A stretch of DNA of 64,000 bases. Origin: Palsa-1439 sp050015495. Lineage in GTDB: Bacteria > Verrucomicrobiota > Verrucomicrobiia > Palsa-1439. The stretch is taken from NCBI GenBank assembly GCA_050015495.1, contig JBEKBH010000005.1, positions 62,001 to 126,000 on the forward strand, given 5' to 3'. The notes under the pieces were generated by a model that saw nothing but the letters and a program-made list of their open reading frames with translations, had not been told where the DNA came from and searched no databases. Each line of letters starts with the position of its first letter. Within the stretch, counting starts at the first letter, position 1. Position numbers and translations under genes: made by a program. This document shows, one piece after another, positions 8,240 to 17,483 of this stretch.

Positions 8240-9551
8240 AGAGCTATTGGTCGGTACCGTCACCCGCCAAATCGTGAAACCAGACGCGGAGATCGTGGAA
8301 CGAACCGGTTACCGCTGGCCGTTGGATGCGCTGGCGTTGGTGCTTGCCTTGTTCGGGATTGTGCACGTGGCGCGTGTTCTGCCGTCGCGAGCCGTCAGCA
8401 ACGATTTCGCCCACTACTACATCTCAGGCCGATTGTTACTGACGGGCGCCGATGTCTATTCCACTCCGTTGGAACCGGAGTACGACCGTTGGGGATTCCA
8501 TTACAATCGCGGAATCGCGACGGCGACGAATCCGCCCTTCCTCGTTGGAATATTCGCTCCATTTGCCGCGTTACCGCCCCGCGCGGCGTTCTGGGCTTGG
8601 GCGTTGTTGGAGATGACCTGCTTGGGTTATGTGCTGGTTCAGACGTGGCATGCAACCTCGTCTCGGTTGTCGGCGCCTCTGCGGAGATTGGTATGCGGAG
8701 CAATTGTCGCCTCGGCGCCGGTGTACTGGCACTTCTTCTTTTCGCAATGTCAGTTGCTCATCGCCGCGATGATTCTGATGTCATACCGCCTCCTGCGAAA
8801 CGGGGAGCCCGAACGCGCTTGCCTAGTCATTACCACGGCGGCCTGGTTGAAGTTCTTCCCCGCAGTGTTGGTGCCATGGTTTCTGTGGCGCGCCCCGGTC
8901 GACGGGAACAGGCGCTGGAAATGTCTGGGCGTAACTCTGGCGTGGAGTATGGGGATTCTATTGGCGACAGGGTGGTCGTCCTGGATGCAGTTCCGGGCGC
9001 AGGCCGTGCCGGTGCTGGAAACGTGGGTCACGCAAGCGCGACACTTCAACTTCACTGTGCCATCTTTCGTGAAGAATACGGCATGGTCCGTTCACGGCTT
9101 CGACCCAGGATGGAATGGATTACGTGGGTCGGTGACGGTTGGGGCCGTCATTGGGCTCGTGCTGATTGCGCTGGCATACGGTTTGTGCTGGCGAACCGGG
9201 CGAAGACGGACGGACGCGGATCTCGAGTTGGAGTTCTGCTTGCTAAGTGCCGCGATGCTGGCGGGAATCACGGAGGTATGGGGCCACTACTTCGTGATTC
9301 TTGGCTTTCCGGCCGCAGTTGCCGTGGCTCGGATTGTGCAGCGACCAACCTGCGGACGAGGAGTGATCCTCGGCGTGTCGCTCGTGCTGCTGAATGTGAT
9401 GACCAGTTGGCAGAGCCCGTGGCTGGATTTCGTGGTCAGTTACATCCCGCTTTACGGATTACTATTGCTGGGAGCCTTCTTCGTGAACGAGACGCGGTGC
9501 TCGGCACCGCCAGCGGCGCCCGCTACCAGGATTGTTCCGCAGCGATTGTGA
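8229..9551 (+). CDS. GT87/DUF2029-type integral membrane glycosyltransferase
   Basis: 440 residues with about ten hydrophobic segments. After the first membrane helix comes SNDFAHYYISGRLLLTGADVY and then a loop ending TNPPFLVGIFAPFAALP, the pattern of GT-C fold GT87 enzymes, which transfer sugars from polyprenyl-phosphate donors outside the membrane. The acidic residue of NDF is the expected catalytic site. The start is GTG 8229, overlapping folD by 11 nt. The gene ends tail-to-tail with the glucan phosphorylase, overlapping it by 29 nt. The acceptor is unknown; it could add to the polysaccharide made from the 13-39 kb locus, but it is not part of that operon. Confidence 0.8.
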   Translation: MSPEELLVGTVTRQIVKPDAEIVERTGYRWPLDALALVLALFGIVHVARVLPSRAVSNDFAHYYISGRLLLTGADVYSTPLEPEYDRWGFHYNRGIATATNPPFLVGIFAPFAALPPRAAFWAWALLEMTCLGYVLVQTWHATSSRLSAPLRRLVCGAIVASAPVYWHFFFSQCQLLIAAMILMSYRLLRNGEPERACLVITTAAWLKFFPAVLVPWFLWRAPVDGNRRWKCLGVTLAWSMGILLATGWSSWMQFRAQAVPVLETWVTQARHFNFTVPSFVKNTAWSVHGFDPGWNGLRGSVTVGAVIGLVLIALAYGLCWRTGRRRTDADLELEFCLLSAAMLAGITEVWGHYFVILGFPAAVAVARIVQRPTCGRGVILGVSLVLLNVMTSWQSPWLDFVVSYIPLYGLLLLGAFFVNETRCSAPPAAPATRIVPQRL

Positions 9552-11721
9552 TGGCGCCGCCGCGTTTGGCGGCGGGCAAGTACGCTTGTTCCGTGTAGTC
9601 GCGGACCATGCGCGCCGTGGAGAACCGCGGCGTGACGGTGGCGATGGACGCCTTCATCATCTTGATCCACTTCACAGGCAGACCGTTGGCGTCACGTTTG
9701 TAAAAGAGCGGGACGATTTTGTCTTCCAAAATATCGTAGAGCGACTCGCTGTCCTCCCGGTCCTGCTTGTCCGTGTTGTCGGACTCCTCGCTGTTGCCGA
9801 TGGTCCAGCCCGCATCCGTGTTTTGCACCTCGCACCACCAGCCGTCGGCAATGGAAAAATTGATGCCGCCATTCACCGGGGCCTTCATGCCGCTGGTGCC
9901 GCTGGCTTCGTGAGGACGGCGCGGGTTATTGAGCCAGATATCCACCCCCTGAACGAGCATGCGGGCAACGCGCATGTTGTAGTTCTCGACGAAGACAATG
10001 TGACCATGCAAATCCGTGTTCCGTGAGATGTCGAAGATGCGTCGGATCAATTCCTGACCGGGCCTGTCCGCGGGATGCGCCTTGCCGGCAAACACAATCT
10101 GCACAGGCCGCTCGGGGTCCTTCAGGACCGAGCGCAACCGGTCAAAGTCACGAAACAACAAGTCCGCGCGCTTGTACGTGGCAAAGCGACGCGCGAACCC
10201 GATGGTCAACGCTTCGGGATTGAGCAGTTCCTCGACGCCGCGCAGGTCGTCCGGCGATGCGCCATGCCGGGCGAGATGAGCGCGCTCCCGCCCGCGAATG
10301 AACCGAACCAGATTCTCCTTCTGCAGGTTGTGGACCTCCCACAGGTCCTTATCGGGGATATTGGCGACCCCGCGTTTCCAGAACAACTCGTCCATGAGGT
10401 TGTTGCGCCAGGCGGGCGTAAGATATTTGTCGTAGAGTTCGCTGATTTGGTAGCCCATCCAGGTTTGCGTGTGGACGCCGTTGGTAATGGCCTGAATGGG
10501 ATTCTGGCCGGGTTTCAGATTCTTGTAGATATGCCGCCACATGTCGTTGCTGACCTTGCCATGGAGCTGGCTGACGCCGTTGCAGAAGGTGGACAGATGG
10601 ATGGCCAGCACGGTGAGGCTGAACGGCTGATTCCCACGGCCCGGGCTGGACAGGCCGAGATCAATGAGTTGATCCTGCGAGATGCCGATGTCCTCGCAAT
10701 AGTTCTTGTAGTATTTGCGCACCAATTCGATGTCGAACGCCTCATTGCCCGCAGGCACCGGTGTGTGTGTCGTGAAAATGGAATTCTTGGCAACCTCCTT
10801 GCACGCGTCGGTAAAACTCAATCCGCCCTTGACGTAATTGCGGATGCGTTCGAGGCCGAGGAAGGCGCAGTGGCCTTCGTTCATGTGCCAGCAGGCCGGC
10901 TCAATTCCGAGTGCCTGCAATGCCCGTACCCCTCCGACGCCGATCACAATTTCCTGGCAGATGCGCATTTCGCGGCCACTGACGTACAGCTGTCCCGTAA
11001 TCGGGCGGTCAGCGGGATTGTTTTTATTGGTGTCCGTGTCGAGCAGCAACACAGGCACGCGACCGACTTGTGCCAGCCACACGCGCGCGTACACGGGGTG
11101 GTCGGGAAAGTCGATGGTCACCGTGAGATGTCGGCCGTTATCCCCCAGCAAGGGTTGGATTGGCAGGCGCGCGAAATCATACGCCGGGTAGAAATGCTGC
11201 TGGCGACCATCCGGTTCGACTTCCTGTTCGAAGTACCCGTGTTTGTAGAGCGGACCGATGCCGATGAACGGTATGCCGAGGTCGCTGGCAGATTTGCAGT
11301 GGTCTCCTGAGAGGACGCCAAGGCCGCCGGAATAAATGCGCAAACACTCGTGGAAGCCGAACTCCGTCGAGAAGTAGACGAACGGTCCGCCTTGATAGCC
11401 GGGATGATTTTGGGCAAACCAGGTTTCATTGAGCGACTTGGTATACGTCTCGAACTCGCGCAGCACGGTTTTGTACATCGTCAGAAATACTTCGTCCTCC
11501 AGCAGGGTTTCCCAGTGATGAGGATCGATGTTGATGAGCAACTCGACCGGGTTGCGATAGATTGCCCACAAGCCTGGCTCGATGTGCGCGAACATTCGTC
11601 TGGCTTGCGGGTTCCACGTCCACCACAGGTTGTACGCGAGATCGCGCAGGCCGGAGACCTCCTTGGGCAGTTCAATGTCGGCCAGTGAAGTGGAACGCAA
11701 TTTCAGAGGGGCTTTGTCCAT
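9523..11721 (-). CDS. glgP: Alpha-glucan phosphorylase
   Basis: 732 residues of the shorter, non-classical glycogen phosphorylase group (TIGR02094-like). The enzyme splits alpha-1,4-glucans with phosphate to glucose 1-phosphate, using pyridoxal phosphate. The PLP-lysine motif EASGTSGMKAPVNGGINFS lies near residue 615, and the nucleotide/glucan region FGFHECLRIYSGGLGVLSGD near residue 125. Its C-terminus overlaps the membrane transferase on the other strand. About 70 nt separate its start from the ispH stop; both are on the minus strand, with ispH upstream. No glycogen synthase or branching enzyme is in the window. Confidence 0.93.
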   Translation of the reverse strand: MDKAPLKLRSTSLADIELPKEVSGLRDLAYNLWWTWNPQARRMFAHIEPGLWAIYRNPVELLINIDPHHWETLLEDEVFLTMYKTVLREFETYTKSLNETWFAQNHPGYQGGPFVYFSTEFGFHECLRIYSGGLGVLSGDHCKSASDLGIPFIGIGPLYKHGYFEQEVEPDGRQQHFYPAYDFARLPIQPLLGDNGRHLTVTIDFPDHPVYARVWLAQVGRVPVLLLDTDTNKNNPADRPITGQLYVSGREMRICQEIVIGVGGVRALQALGIEPACWHMNEGHCAFLGLERIRNYVKGGLSFTDACKEVAKNSIFTTHTPVPAGNEAFDIELVRKYYKNYCEDIGISQDQLIDLGLSSPGRGNQPFSLTVLAIHLSTFCNGVSQLHGKVSNDMWRHIYKNLKPGQNPIQAITNGVHTQTWMGYQISELYDKYLTPAWRNNLMDELFWKRGVANIPDKDLWEVHNLQKENLVRFIRGRERAHLARHGASPDDLRGVEELLNPEALTIGFARRFATYKRADLLFRDFDRLRSVLKDPERPVQIVFAGKAHPADRPGQELIRRIFDISRNTDLHGHIVFVENYNMRVARMLVQGVDIWLNNPRRPHEASGTSGMKAPVNGGINFSIADGWWCEVQNTDAGWTIGNSEESDNTDKQDREDSESLYDILEDKIVPLFYKRDANGLPVKWIKMMKASIATVTPRFSTARMVRDYTEQAYLPAAKRGGAITIAAEQSW

Positions 11722-11791
11722 AAGAATTCAGGAGTGCTTGAGTTTCAAGATTGCCATGCGAGTTGCCATCGGCCCAGGGCCGTCGCCGCGA

Positions 11792-13048
11792 TCATGGATG
11801 CGGTGCGGCGGCTTCGGTGGCCGCAATCATCTCGTCCACGTCGATACCGCGCAGGTTGAAAAGTCGGCGGACCGTGTCATCGATCAAATTGTTCGGGCAA
11901 GAGGCGCCCGCGGTGATGCCCACGTAGATATTGCCGCCCGGCAGCCAGTTCTCTGCCAGGACTTCCTCTTGTTTGTGGAGGTTGAAATGCAGGATGGCTT
12001 TATCCGAAAGGATCTTGCTCGCGTTGCGGATAAAGTAGGTCGGCATGCGCTCCTCGCTCATTTCCGCCAGATGCGATGTGTTGCTGGAATTGTAACCGCC
12101 CACGACGATCATCATGTCGAGCGGTTCCTGCAGTAGATGAATCAGGGCGTCCTGTCGCTCCTGTGTGGCGCCGCAAATTGTGTCAAACATCCGGTAGTGC
12201 CGATCGATTTCCGGTTCGCCGTAACGGTCCACCATGGCCTGTCGCAACCGGCGTTGGATCTCCTCGGTCTCGCTGCGCAACATCGTGGTTTGATTGGCCA
12301 CGCCGATGGACGTGAGGTGTTGATCGGCATCAAAGCCCGGCGAGTGCGCTCCGCCGAACTTTGCTAGGAACTCCGCCTTGTTGCCGCCGTGACGGATGTA
12401 ATTGCAGACGTAATCGGTCTCCGCAATGTTCAGCACGACGAGGTAGTGGCCCGCCTGGTTGGCCGTGGCGCGCGAACTCGTTGCCTTGGTCTCCTCATGC
12501 TTGGCCTTGCCGTGGATGATGGACGTGAATTGTTCATTGGCGTTTTGGGTGACACGCTTCCAGACGCTCATCACGTCCCCGCAGGTCGTGTCCACGAGTT
12601 GGCAGCCTTTCGCCTTCAACTTGTCCATCGTGGCGACTTCCGCTCCGAACGCCGGGATGATCACGACGTCGTCCGCTTTGAGGTCGTCGATGTTGGCGCT
12701 CTTGATTGGACCGGAAAGAAATTTGATGCTCATCGCGACAAGTTGCTCGTTTACCTCGGGGTTGTGGATGATCTCGCCCAAAATATAGATGGGTTGGTTG
12801 GGAAACACCTTGCGCGCCGCATACGCGAGATCGATGGCGCGCTCCACCCCGTAACAAAAGCCAAATTCCTTGGCCAGACGCACTTTCAGCCCGCCGGCTT
12901 CGAGCACACCACCACGCTGACGCAGCTTTTCAACAATCTGGCTGCGATAATGTCGTTCCACCTGCTCGCGCACGGCCTCCATGATGTCAGGCCGCCGCAG
13001 GTTAACTCGTTTCGGTTTCGGCACGTCTGCGACGCTTGCGGTACTCAT
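11792..13048 (-). CDS. ispH: 4-hydroxy-3-methylbut-2-enyl diphosphate reductase
   Basis: 418 residues from ATG 13048; a TTG at 13087 is an alternative start. It performs the last step of the MEP isoprenoid pathway, giving IPP and DMAPP, with an [4Fe-4S] cluster. The three cluster cysteines are in FGFCYGVERA, DTTCGDV and GASCPNNL, and the catalytic region is KAKHEETKATSSRA. At about 420 residues it belongs to the long form found in cyanobacteria and plastids, which carries an extended N-terminus and insert, rather than the roughly 310-residue E. coli type. Its product supplies the polyprenyl carriers that the neighbouring glycosyltransferases need, although the adjacency may be incidental. Confidence 0.93.
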   Translation of the reverse strand: MSTASVADVPKPKRVNLRRPDIMEAVREQVERHYRSQIVEKLRQRGGVLEAGGLKVRLAKEFGFCYGVERAIDLAYAARKVFPNQPIYILGEIIHNPEVNEQLVAMSIKFLSGPIKSANIDDLKADDVVIIPAFGAEVATMDKLKAKGCQLVDTTCGDVMSVWKRVTQNANEQFTSIIHGKAKHEETKATSSRATANQAGHYLVVLNIAETDYVCNYIRHGGNKAEFLAKFGGAHSPGFDADQHLTSIGVANQTTMLRSETEEIQRRLRQAMVDRYGEPEIDRHYRMFDTICGATQERQDALIHLLQEPLDMMIVVGGYNSSNTSHLAEMSEERMPTYFIRNASKILSDKAILHFNLHKQEEVLAENWLPGGNIYVGITAGASCPNNLIDDTVRRLFNLRGIDVDEMIAATEAAAPHP

Positions 13049-13233
13049 CTGTTCCGCATTAATACTGTAATTTGGTCGGCAATTCAACTAAAACCCCGGA
13101 TGGACGCCAACGGCGTCACAGCGAGTGTCGCAACGCTTTCTGGAGAACATCCGCGGGAAAACACTGCGACTTACGGGCGAAGCGGGTGTAGAAGAGGCGA
13201 CGCCCGACGATTGGCGGGAGAAGATCGCCGGGT

Positions 13234-14301
13234 CTATTGTCGCACGGGAGGAGGGGGGAGGACGAAATCGCGGTACTGATTCGGATCGCCCGTCTGACCG
13301 GCTTCGGCGGCCTTGATCAGATTGAACATCTCGCGGGCCGTGACGTAATGCAGCAGGGAGGTTGACCCGTCATTGCAAATCTTCTGCAAGTGCTCGTGCA
13401 TCGTTGCGGCCAATTGACCGAGCGCGGTCTCAAAATTCATTTCCTGGCAGCCGTGGGTGTACACTTTCACAAATACCCAGTCGGGTCTGCCGACGACACC
13501 GATTCGCTGGGCGATCCAGTTGCGGATTCGATCGGCGTTCGCCGGCGCGTTGCTAGCGACCTCGCTGTTTTCAATGCGCGGGATGACGCCAAACTTGCGG
13601 TTGGTCCAGTTCAGCGCCAGTGGTCCTTGCACGATGAGGAGATCCCCGCTTGGTTTCCCGCCAACGCGCACGTCCACGCCGGTATCGTGGGACTTGGGTC
13701 GTAACGGATCATCCGTCGCGTAATAAATCGAGTTGATCTTGCGCGTCTGGCACTCGCTCGGTGCGCTGGGCAAAGTGAAGTCCGCGTAGCAGCCCATATC
13801 CCGCAGCACTTGCAATTCGTTGTTGACCCCGCACCAACGACCGTCTGGACGTGAATTGTCCAACGACCAGTTGCCGTGGATGAAGCCGTAATGGCCTTGG
13901 GAGAGAAACCCATGGCTGTGCAGCTTCGTTTTGAAGTCCTCGATTGTGCTGCGCAGGTTCTCCGCCGTGTCGTTGTCGTGATGGAGATGGATTTCCACAT
14001 CGCCGTAGCCCCGCCGGCACAATCGCGCGAGCAAATCGAGGTATTCGGGCACATATTCCTCTGCCGGATAGAAGAATGTGTGCTGCGGTGACCGCCCGTC
14101 GGCATCGTGAAACCGGTCCGCCATCCGCGGATAGTTCTTACACCAGTGCTCGACGCGCTCCAGCCCTTGGCGACGAGAAGCCTTGTTCCACAAGGGCTCG
14201 TAATGATCCACGAAACAGAAAAAAACGTGTGCGGGCGTGACCGGTGCCGGTGGCCGGCGCTGGAGATAACTCGGCAACCACAGATGGACGTTCTTCAGCA
14301 T
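13234..14301 (-). CDS. Polysaccharide-deacetylase-like protein
   Basis: 355 residues from ATG 14301, which has a GGAGAG site 8 nt upstream; GTG 14307 is possible. The fold resembles the glycoside hydrolase/deacetylase superfamily, with VDHYEPLW near residue 32, a metal-type cluster GDVEIHLHHDND near residue 100 and a late YTHGCQEM. Proteins of this type occur with asparagine synthases in polysaccharide loci. A role in N- or O-deacetylation of the polymer is inferred; canonical NodB motifs are not all visible. It is the last gene of the minus-strand polysaccharide run, 146 nt before ispH. Confidence 0.65.
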   Translation of the reverse strand: MLKNVHLWLPSYLQRRPPAPVTPAHVFFCFVDHYEPLWNKASRRQGLERVEHWCKNYPRMADRFHDADGRSPQHTFFYPAEEYVPEYLDLLARLCRRGYGDVEIHLHHDNDTAENLRSTIEDFKTKLHSHGFLSQGHYGFIHGNWSLDNSRPDGRWCGVNNELQVLRDMGCYADFTLPSAPSECQTRKINSIYYATDDPLRPKSHDTGVDVRVGGKPSGDLLIVQGPLALNWTNRKFGVIPRIENSEVASNAPANADRIRNWIAQRIGVVGRPDWVFVKVYTHGCQEMNFETALGQLAATMHEHLQKICNDGSTSLLHYVTAREMFNLIKAAEAGQTGDPNQYRDFVLPPPPVRQ

Positions 14302-14412
14302 TGCCACGACTCTCCGTCAACGAACTGCTCGTCCTTCCCGATCATGCGCGATAAAGCTTGCTCGATGTCGTTCTGCGGCGCGGCGGAGATGATGCCGACG
14401 AAGCCGGGCATG
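14295..14412 (-). pseudogene. N-terminal remnant of an asparagine-synthase-like gene
   Basis: A 38-codon frame starts 1 nt after the stop of the asparagine synthase (TAA, TC, ATG) and reads MPGFVGIISAAPQNDIEQAL and on to ...GESWQC. The MPG-x-VGIIS start followed by a helix and a FVDG-x-SW strand resembles the beginning of asparagine-synthase paralogues that lack the nucleophilic Cys2. It stops abruptly and overlaps the start of the deacetylase-like gene. The simplest reading is that an internal deletion removed about 550 codons of a second asparagine-synthase-like gene. A functional short peptide cannot be excluded. Confidence 0.45.
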
Positions 14413-14413
14413 A

Positions 14414-16321
14414 TTAGCGATTGGCCGAAAAAGCCCTGGGCGCAAGCGGGGGACGAGAATCGTCGATGTACTTCCGGTGCCACAATTCCAGCAAGATCAG
14501 CGACCATATCTGGTGCGCATTATCACGGTGGCCACTCAGGTGGTCGCGCCAGAGTGTTTCCAGTTCGGACTTCTTGAAATATCCACGCTGCATCGCCGTC
14601 GGACCAAGTAAGAGGTCTTCAGCGGTTGCACGCAACTGGGTTCGCAGCCATTCGGCGATGGGCAGACGGAACCCCTGCTTTTTGCGCGAGAGAATCTCTT
14701 GCGGCACGAGGCGCGCCGCGGCTTTCTTGAGGACATGTTTGCTCTCAAAGCCCTTGAGTTTGAAACGTGGCGGCAGCGTGGCAACAAACTCGACCACCTT
14801 GTGGTCCAGCAGCGGCGGGCGCGTCTCCAGCGACACGGCCATGCTCATGCGATCGACCTTGGCGAGTATGTCGTCGACGAGATACGTCTTCAGGTCCACA
14901 TACAATGCCCGATTAAGCCAGTCATCGGGCGCCGCGTGTGCGTGGCGATACAACGCGCGAAACTTGGCGGCGTAATCGTGCGTCTCCGGTTGTGCCATGA
15001 AATGCCGTTTCGCCTCTTCGGTGTAGAGGCTGAGGAAATGTTTGCGGGCACAGGCATCGTCAGCCGTGCGGGTGATGCTTTCCAGTGAGTTCCTGGCTTT
15101 GAATCGCACATCATCGGGAAACACACGCGCCGCTGCACCCAGGAACCGCAGCGGCCCGAGTGCCCGCCGAAGTCGATGCTCCAATTGCCCCAACCGAAAA
15201 CGCGAGTACCCGGCAAATAATTCATCTCCGCCGTCGCCGCTGAGGGCGACGGTGACGTGCTCGCGTGCGGTCTTGCTGACGTAGTATGTGGGGATGGCCG
15301 ATGAATCCGCGAACGGCTCGTCAAATGACCACACAATGAGCGGAAACAAATGCTCGATGTCGGCGTGAACGACATGTTCGTGGTGCTCGGAGTGAAACCG
15401 CTCGGCCATCTGCCGCGCGTACGGCAATTCGTTGTACGCTTCCTCTTCAAAACCGACGGAGGAGGTCACAAGTTTGCCGGTGACGACCTCCCGCATCAGG
15501 CCGACGATGGTGCTGGAATCAACCCCACCGCTGAGGAATGCACCGAGAGGCACGTCAGACAGGAGATAATCCTTCACCGTGCCCTTCAGCAAATCGAAAA
15601 GTTGTCCAGCAGCCTGCTCCTCGGTGAGTGACTCGTTCACGTTGTAATCGACGTCCCAATATTGGCGGACACGAACGCCGTTGCGGTCGCAGGTGAGTGC
15701 GTGCGCCGGCGGCAACTTCTGGACGCCGTCAAACATGGTGCCCGGATCGGGCACATACAACAGGCTGATGTATTCACTGAGGGCGTCGGGATTCACACGA
15801 CGCGGAACGGCCTCATCCTGGAGTATGGCTTTGATTTCGCTGCCGAAGACCAGTGACCGGCTGCCGAGGACAGCGTAATGGAGGGGCTTGATGCCGAGAC
15901 GGTCGCGCGCGATGAATAACTTCTCAACACGCGAGTCCCAGATCGCGAACGCAAACATCCCGCGCAACTCATCGACGCAGTTTTCGCCGAGGTCTTCGTA
16001 AAGATGGACGATGGCTTCTGTGTCGCAGTGGGAACGGAACTTGTGTCCCGTCGCTTCGAGTCGATCGCGAAGCTCGGGGAAATTGTAAATCTCGCCGTTG
16101 AACACGATCCAGATTGTGTTGTCCTCGTTGGTCATCGGTTGGCGGCCGCCTTCGACGTCAACGATACTCAGGCGCCGGTGCGCCAGGCCGACGCCGCGGT
16201 CGAAATACTCGCCGCTGCCATCGGGTCCGCGATGCGCCTGGGCCACGTTCATGCGGGCGATCAACTCGCGCGAGACCGGCGCGTTGTCACCAAAATTGAA
16301 TTTTCCAGCGATCCCGCACAT
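14414..16321 (-). CDS. asnB: Asparagine synthase (glutamine-hydrolysing) AsnB-type
   Basis: 635 residues. The N-terminal class II glutaminase begins at Cys2 (MCGIAGKF), with AHRGPDGSGEYF and the FNGEIYNF loop. The C-terminal synthetase carries the ATP PP-loop FLSGGVDSSTIVGLM near residue 265 and ALSGDGGDELFAGY near 355. In polysaccharide clusters such enzymes are thought to amidate uronic acids or make a related modification rather than supply asparagine; that is plausible here next to a GDP-sugar 6-dehydrogenase. It is 3 nt from the upstream GT2 gene and inside the long minus-strand run. Confidence 0.92.
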   Translation of the reverse strand: MCGIAGKFNFGDNAPVSRELIARMNVAQAHRGPDGSGEYFDRGVGLAHRRLSIVDVEGGRQPMTNEDNTIWIVFNGEIYNFPELRDRLEATGHKFRSHCDTEAIVHLYEDLGENCVDELRGMFAFAIWDSRVEKLFIARDRLGIKPLHYAVLGSRSLVFGSEIKAILQDEAVPRRVNPDALSEYISLLYVPDPGTMFDGVQKLPPAHALTCDRNGVRVRQYWDVDYNVNESLTEEQAAGQLFDLLKGTVKDYLLSDVPLGAFLSGGVDSSTIVGLMREVVTGKLVTSSVGFEEEAYNELPYARQMAERFHSEHHEHVVHADIEHLFPLIVWSFDEPFADSSAIPTYYVSKTAREHVTVALSGDGGDELFAGYSRFRLGQLEHRLRRALGPLRFLGAAARVFPDDVRFKARNSLESITRTADDACARKHFLSLYTEEAKRHFMAQPETHDYAAKFRALYRHAHAAPDDWLNRALYVDLKTYLVDDILAKVDRMSMAVSLETRPPLLDHKVVEFVATLPPRFKLKGFESKHVLKKAAARLVPQEILSRKKQGFRLPIAEWLRTQLRATAEDLLLGPTAMQRGYFKKSELETLWRDHLSGHRDNAHQIWSLILLELWHRKYIDDSRPPLAPRAFSANR

Positions 16322-16324
16322 GGC

Positions 16325-17458
16325 TTACCGTGCCGTCCGTTTCCACGCGGCCTGTTGCGTGCCGGTGACGAATCGGAAGAACCCGAGCAACAACGCGAGG
16401 TTGATCGTGACGAAATAGTAGGGAGCACTGAACAGGACAATCTTCCGCCTGCGAATGAAAGCGCCGAAGAACGCCAGACTGTAAAACGCGAGTTGCAGCG
16501 CCAATAACACCGCGAAGAGCGGACGGGGCAGCAAAGCGGCATTTGAGACCAGCGCGGCGATCATCAGAAACGGGGCGAACCACCGCAGAACTTTGTGCGA
16601 CCAGAACGCGATCGAATAAAACCCGCGCCAGGGCAACAGCGACCGCCAGCAAAGAAACAACGCCTGGAAATCGCCCGCGCCGATGCGGATGCGTCGGGTC
16701 ATTTCGTGGCCGACCGATTGTGGCAGTTCCTCGCTGGCGACCGCTTCCGTATCGTAGATCACCCGGTGACCCGACTCGCGCACGCGCATGCCGATGACAA
16801 AATCATCCACAAACGTGTTGTCGGGTATCCGCGGCCAGCACGACTTGCGGATGGCGTAGATGGCTCCGTTGGCGCCGAGGCAGGAATCGAGGGTGCTCTC
16901 GCGCGTCTTCAAATACGTCTCCAGCTTCCAATATGGGCCTTCATCGGTCTCGCTATTGTCACCGTGGAATACGAGTTTCCCGCACACCCCGTCGATCTGT
17001 GGATTGGCGAAATGCCGCGCGAGCTTTCGAAGCGCGTCGGGACTGAACATCGCGTTCGCATCGCTGAACACGAGTAACTCGGAACGGGCTTGTGGCACGA
17101 GTCGATTGAGCACGCTGGGCTTGCCTCCACGCTGCTCGAACGCGTGCAGTCTCACGCGGGCGTCGGGAAACGTCTCGACCAATTCGTTGGTGCGATCCGT
17201 CGAACCATCCGATCCGATCAGGATTTCGAGTTTGTCGTGTGGATAATCGAGTGCGAGCAGGTTCTCAATGCGCGTTACGATATGTTTTTCCTCGTTGTAC
17301 ACGCTGATCAACACGGAAACGGATGGCCAGTCGCGAGAGTCGCCGGCCTGCTCGTGGCGTCGCGTCGGCACCAGCGCGAGCAGCAGCGGATAAATCGCGT
17401 ACGACCAAACGATGGCAGTCGCGGAGACAATAAAAACAGTTATCCAAAAACTCGTCAT
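16325..17458 (-). CDS. Family 2 glycosyltransferase with membrane segments
   Basis: 377 residues. An N-terminal membrane helix (WITVFIVSATAIVWSYAIYPLLLALV) precedes a GT-A domain with SVLISVYNEEKHI, ILIGSDGSTDRTNELV and LLVFSDANAMF, plus the ELPQSVGHEMTRRIRIGAGDFQ segment, similar to the QxxRW region of processive GT2 enzymes. Two or three C-terminal helices follow. This layout is typical of transferases that work on lipid-linked sugars at the inner membrane. It sits 25 nt downstream of the oxidoreductase/epimerase fusion and 3 nt before asnB. Confidence 0.88.
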   Translation of the reverse strand: MTSFWITVFIVSATAIVWSYAIYPLLLALVPTRRHEQAGDSRDWPSVSVLISVYNEEKHIVTRIENLLALDYPHDKLEILIGSDGSTDRTNELVETFPDARVRLHAFEQRGGKPSVLNRLVPQARSELLVFSDANAMFSPDALRKLARHFANPQIDGVCGKLVFHGDNSETDEGPYWKLETYLKTRESTLDSCLGANGAIYAIRKSCWPRIPDNTFVDDFVIGMRVRESGHRVIYDTEAVASEELPQSVGHEMTRRIRIGAGDFQALFLCWRSLLPWRGFYSIAFWSHKVLRWFAPFLMIAALVSNAALLPRPLFAVLLALQLAFYSLAFFGAFIRRRKIVLFSAPYYFVTINLALLLGFFRFVTGTQQAAWKRTAR

Positions 17459-17483
17459 TCTGACCGAAGCAACATTCTAATAT

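Noticed and set aside
10075..11310. 411-codon plus-strand frame opposite the glucan phosphorylase gene
   Set aside because: It is antisense to a confident phosphorylase with intact motifs and shows no recognisable domain.
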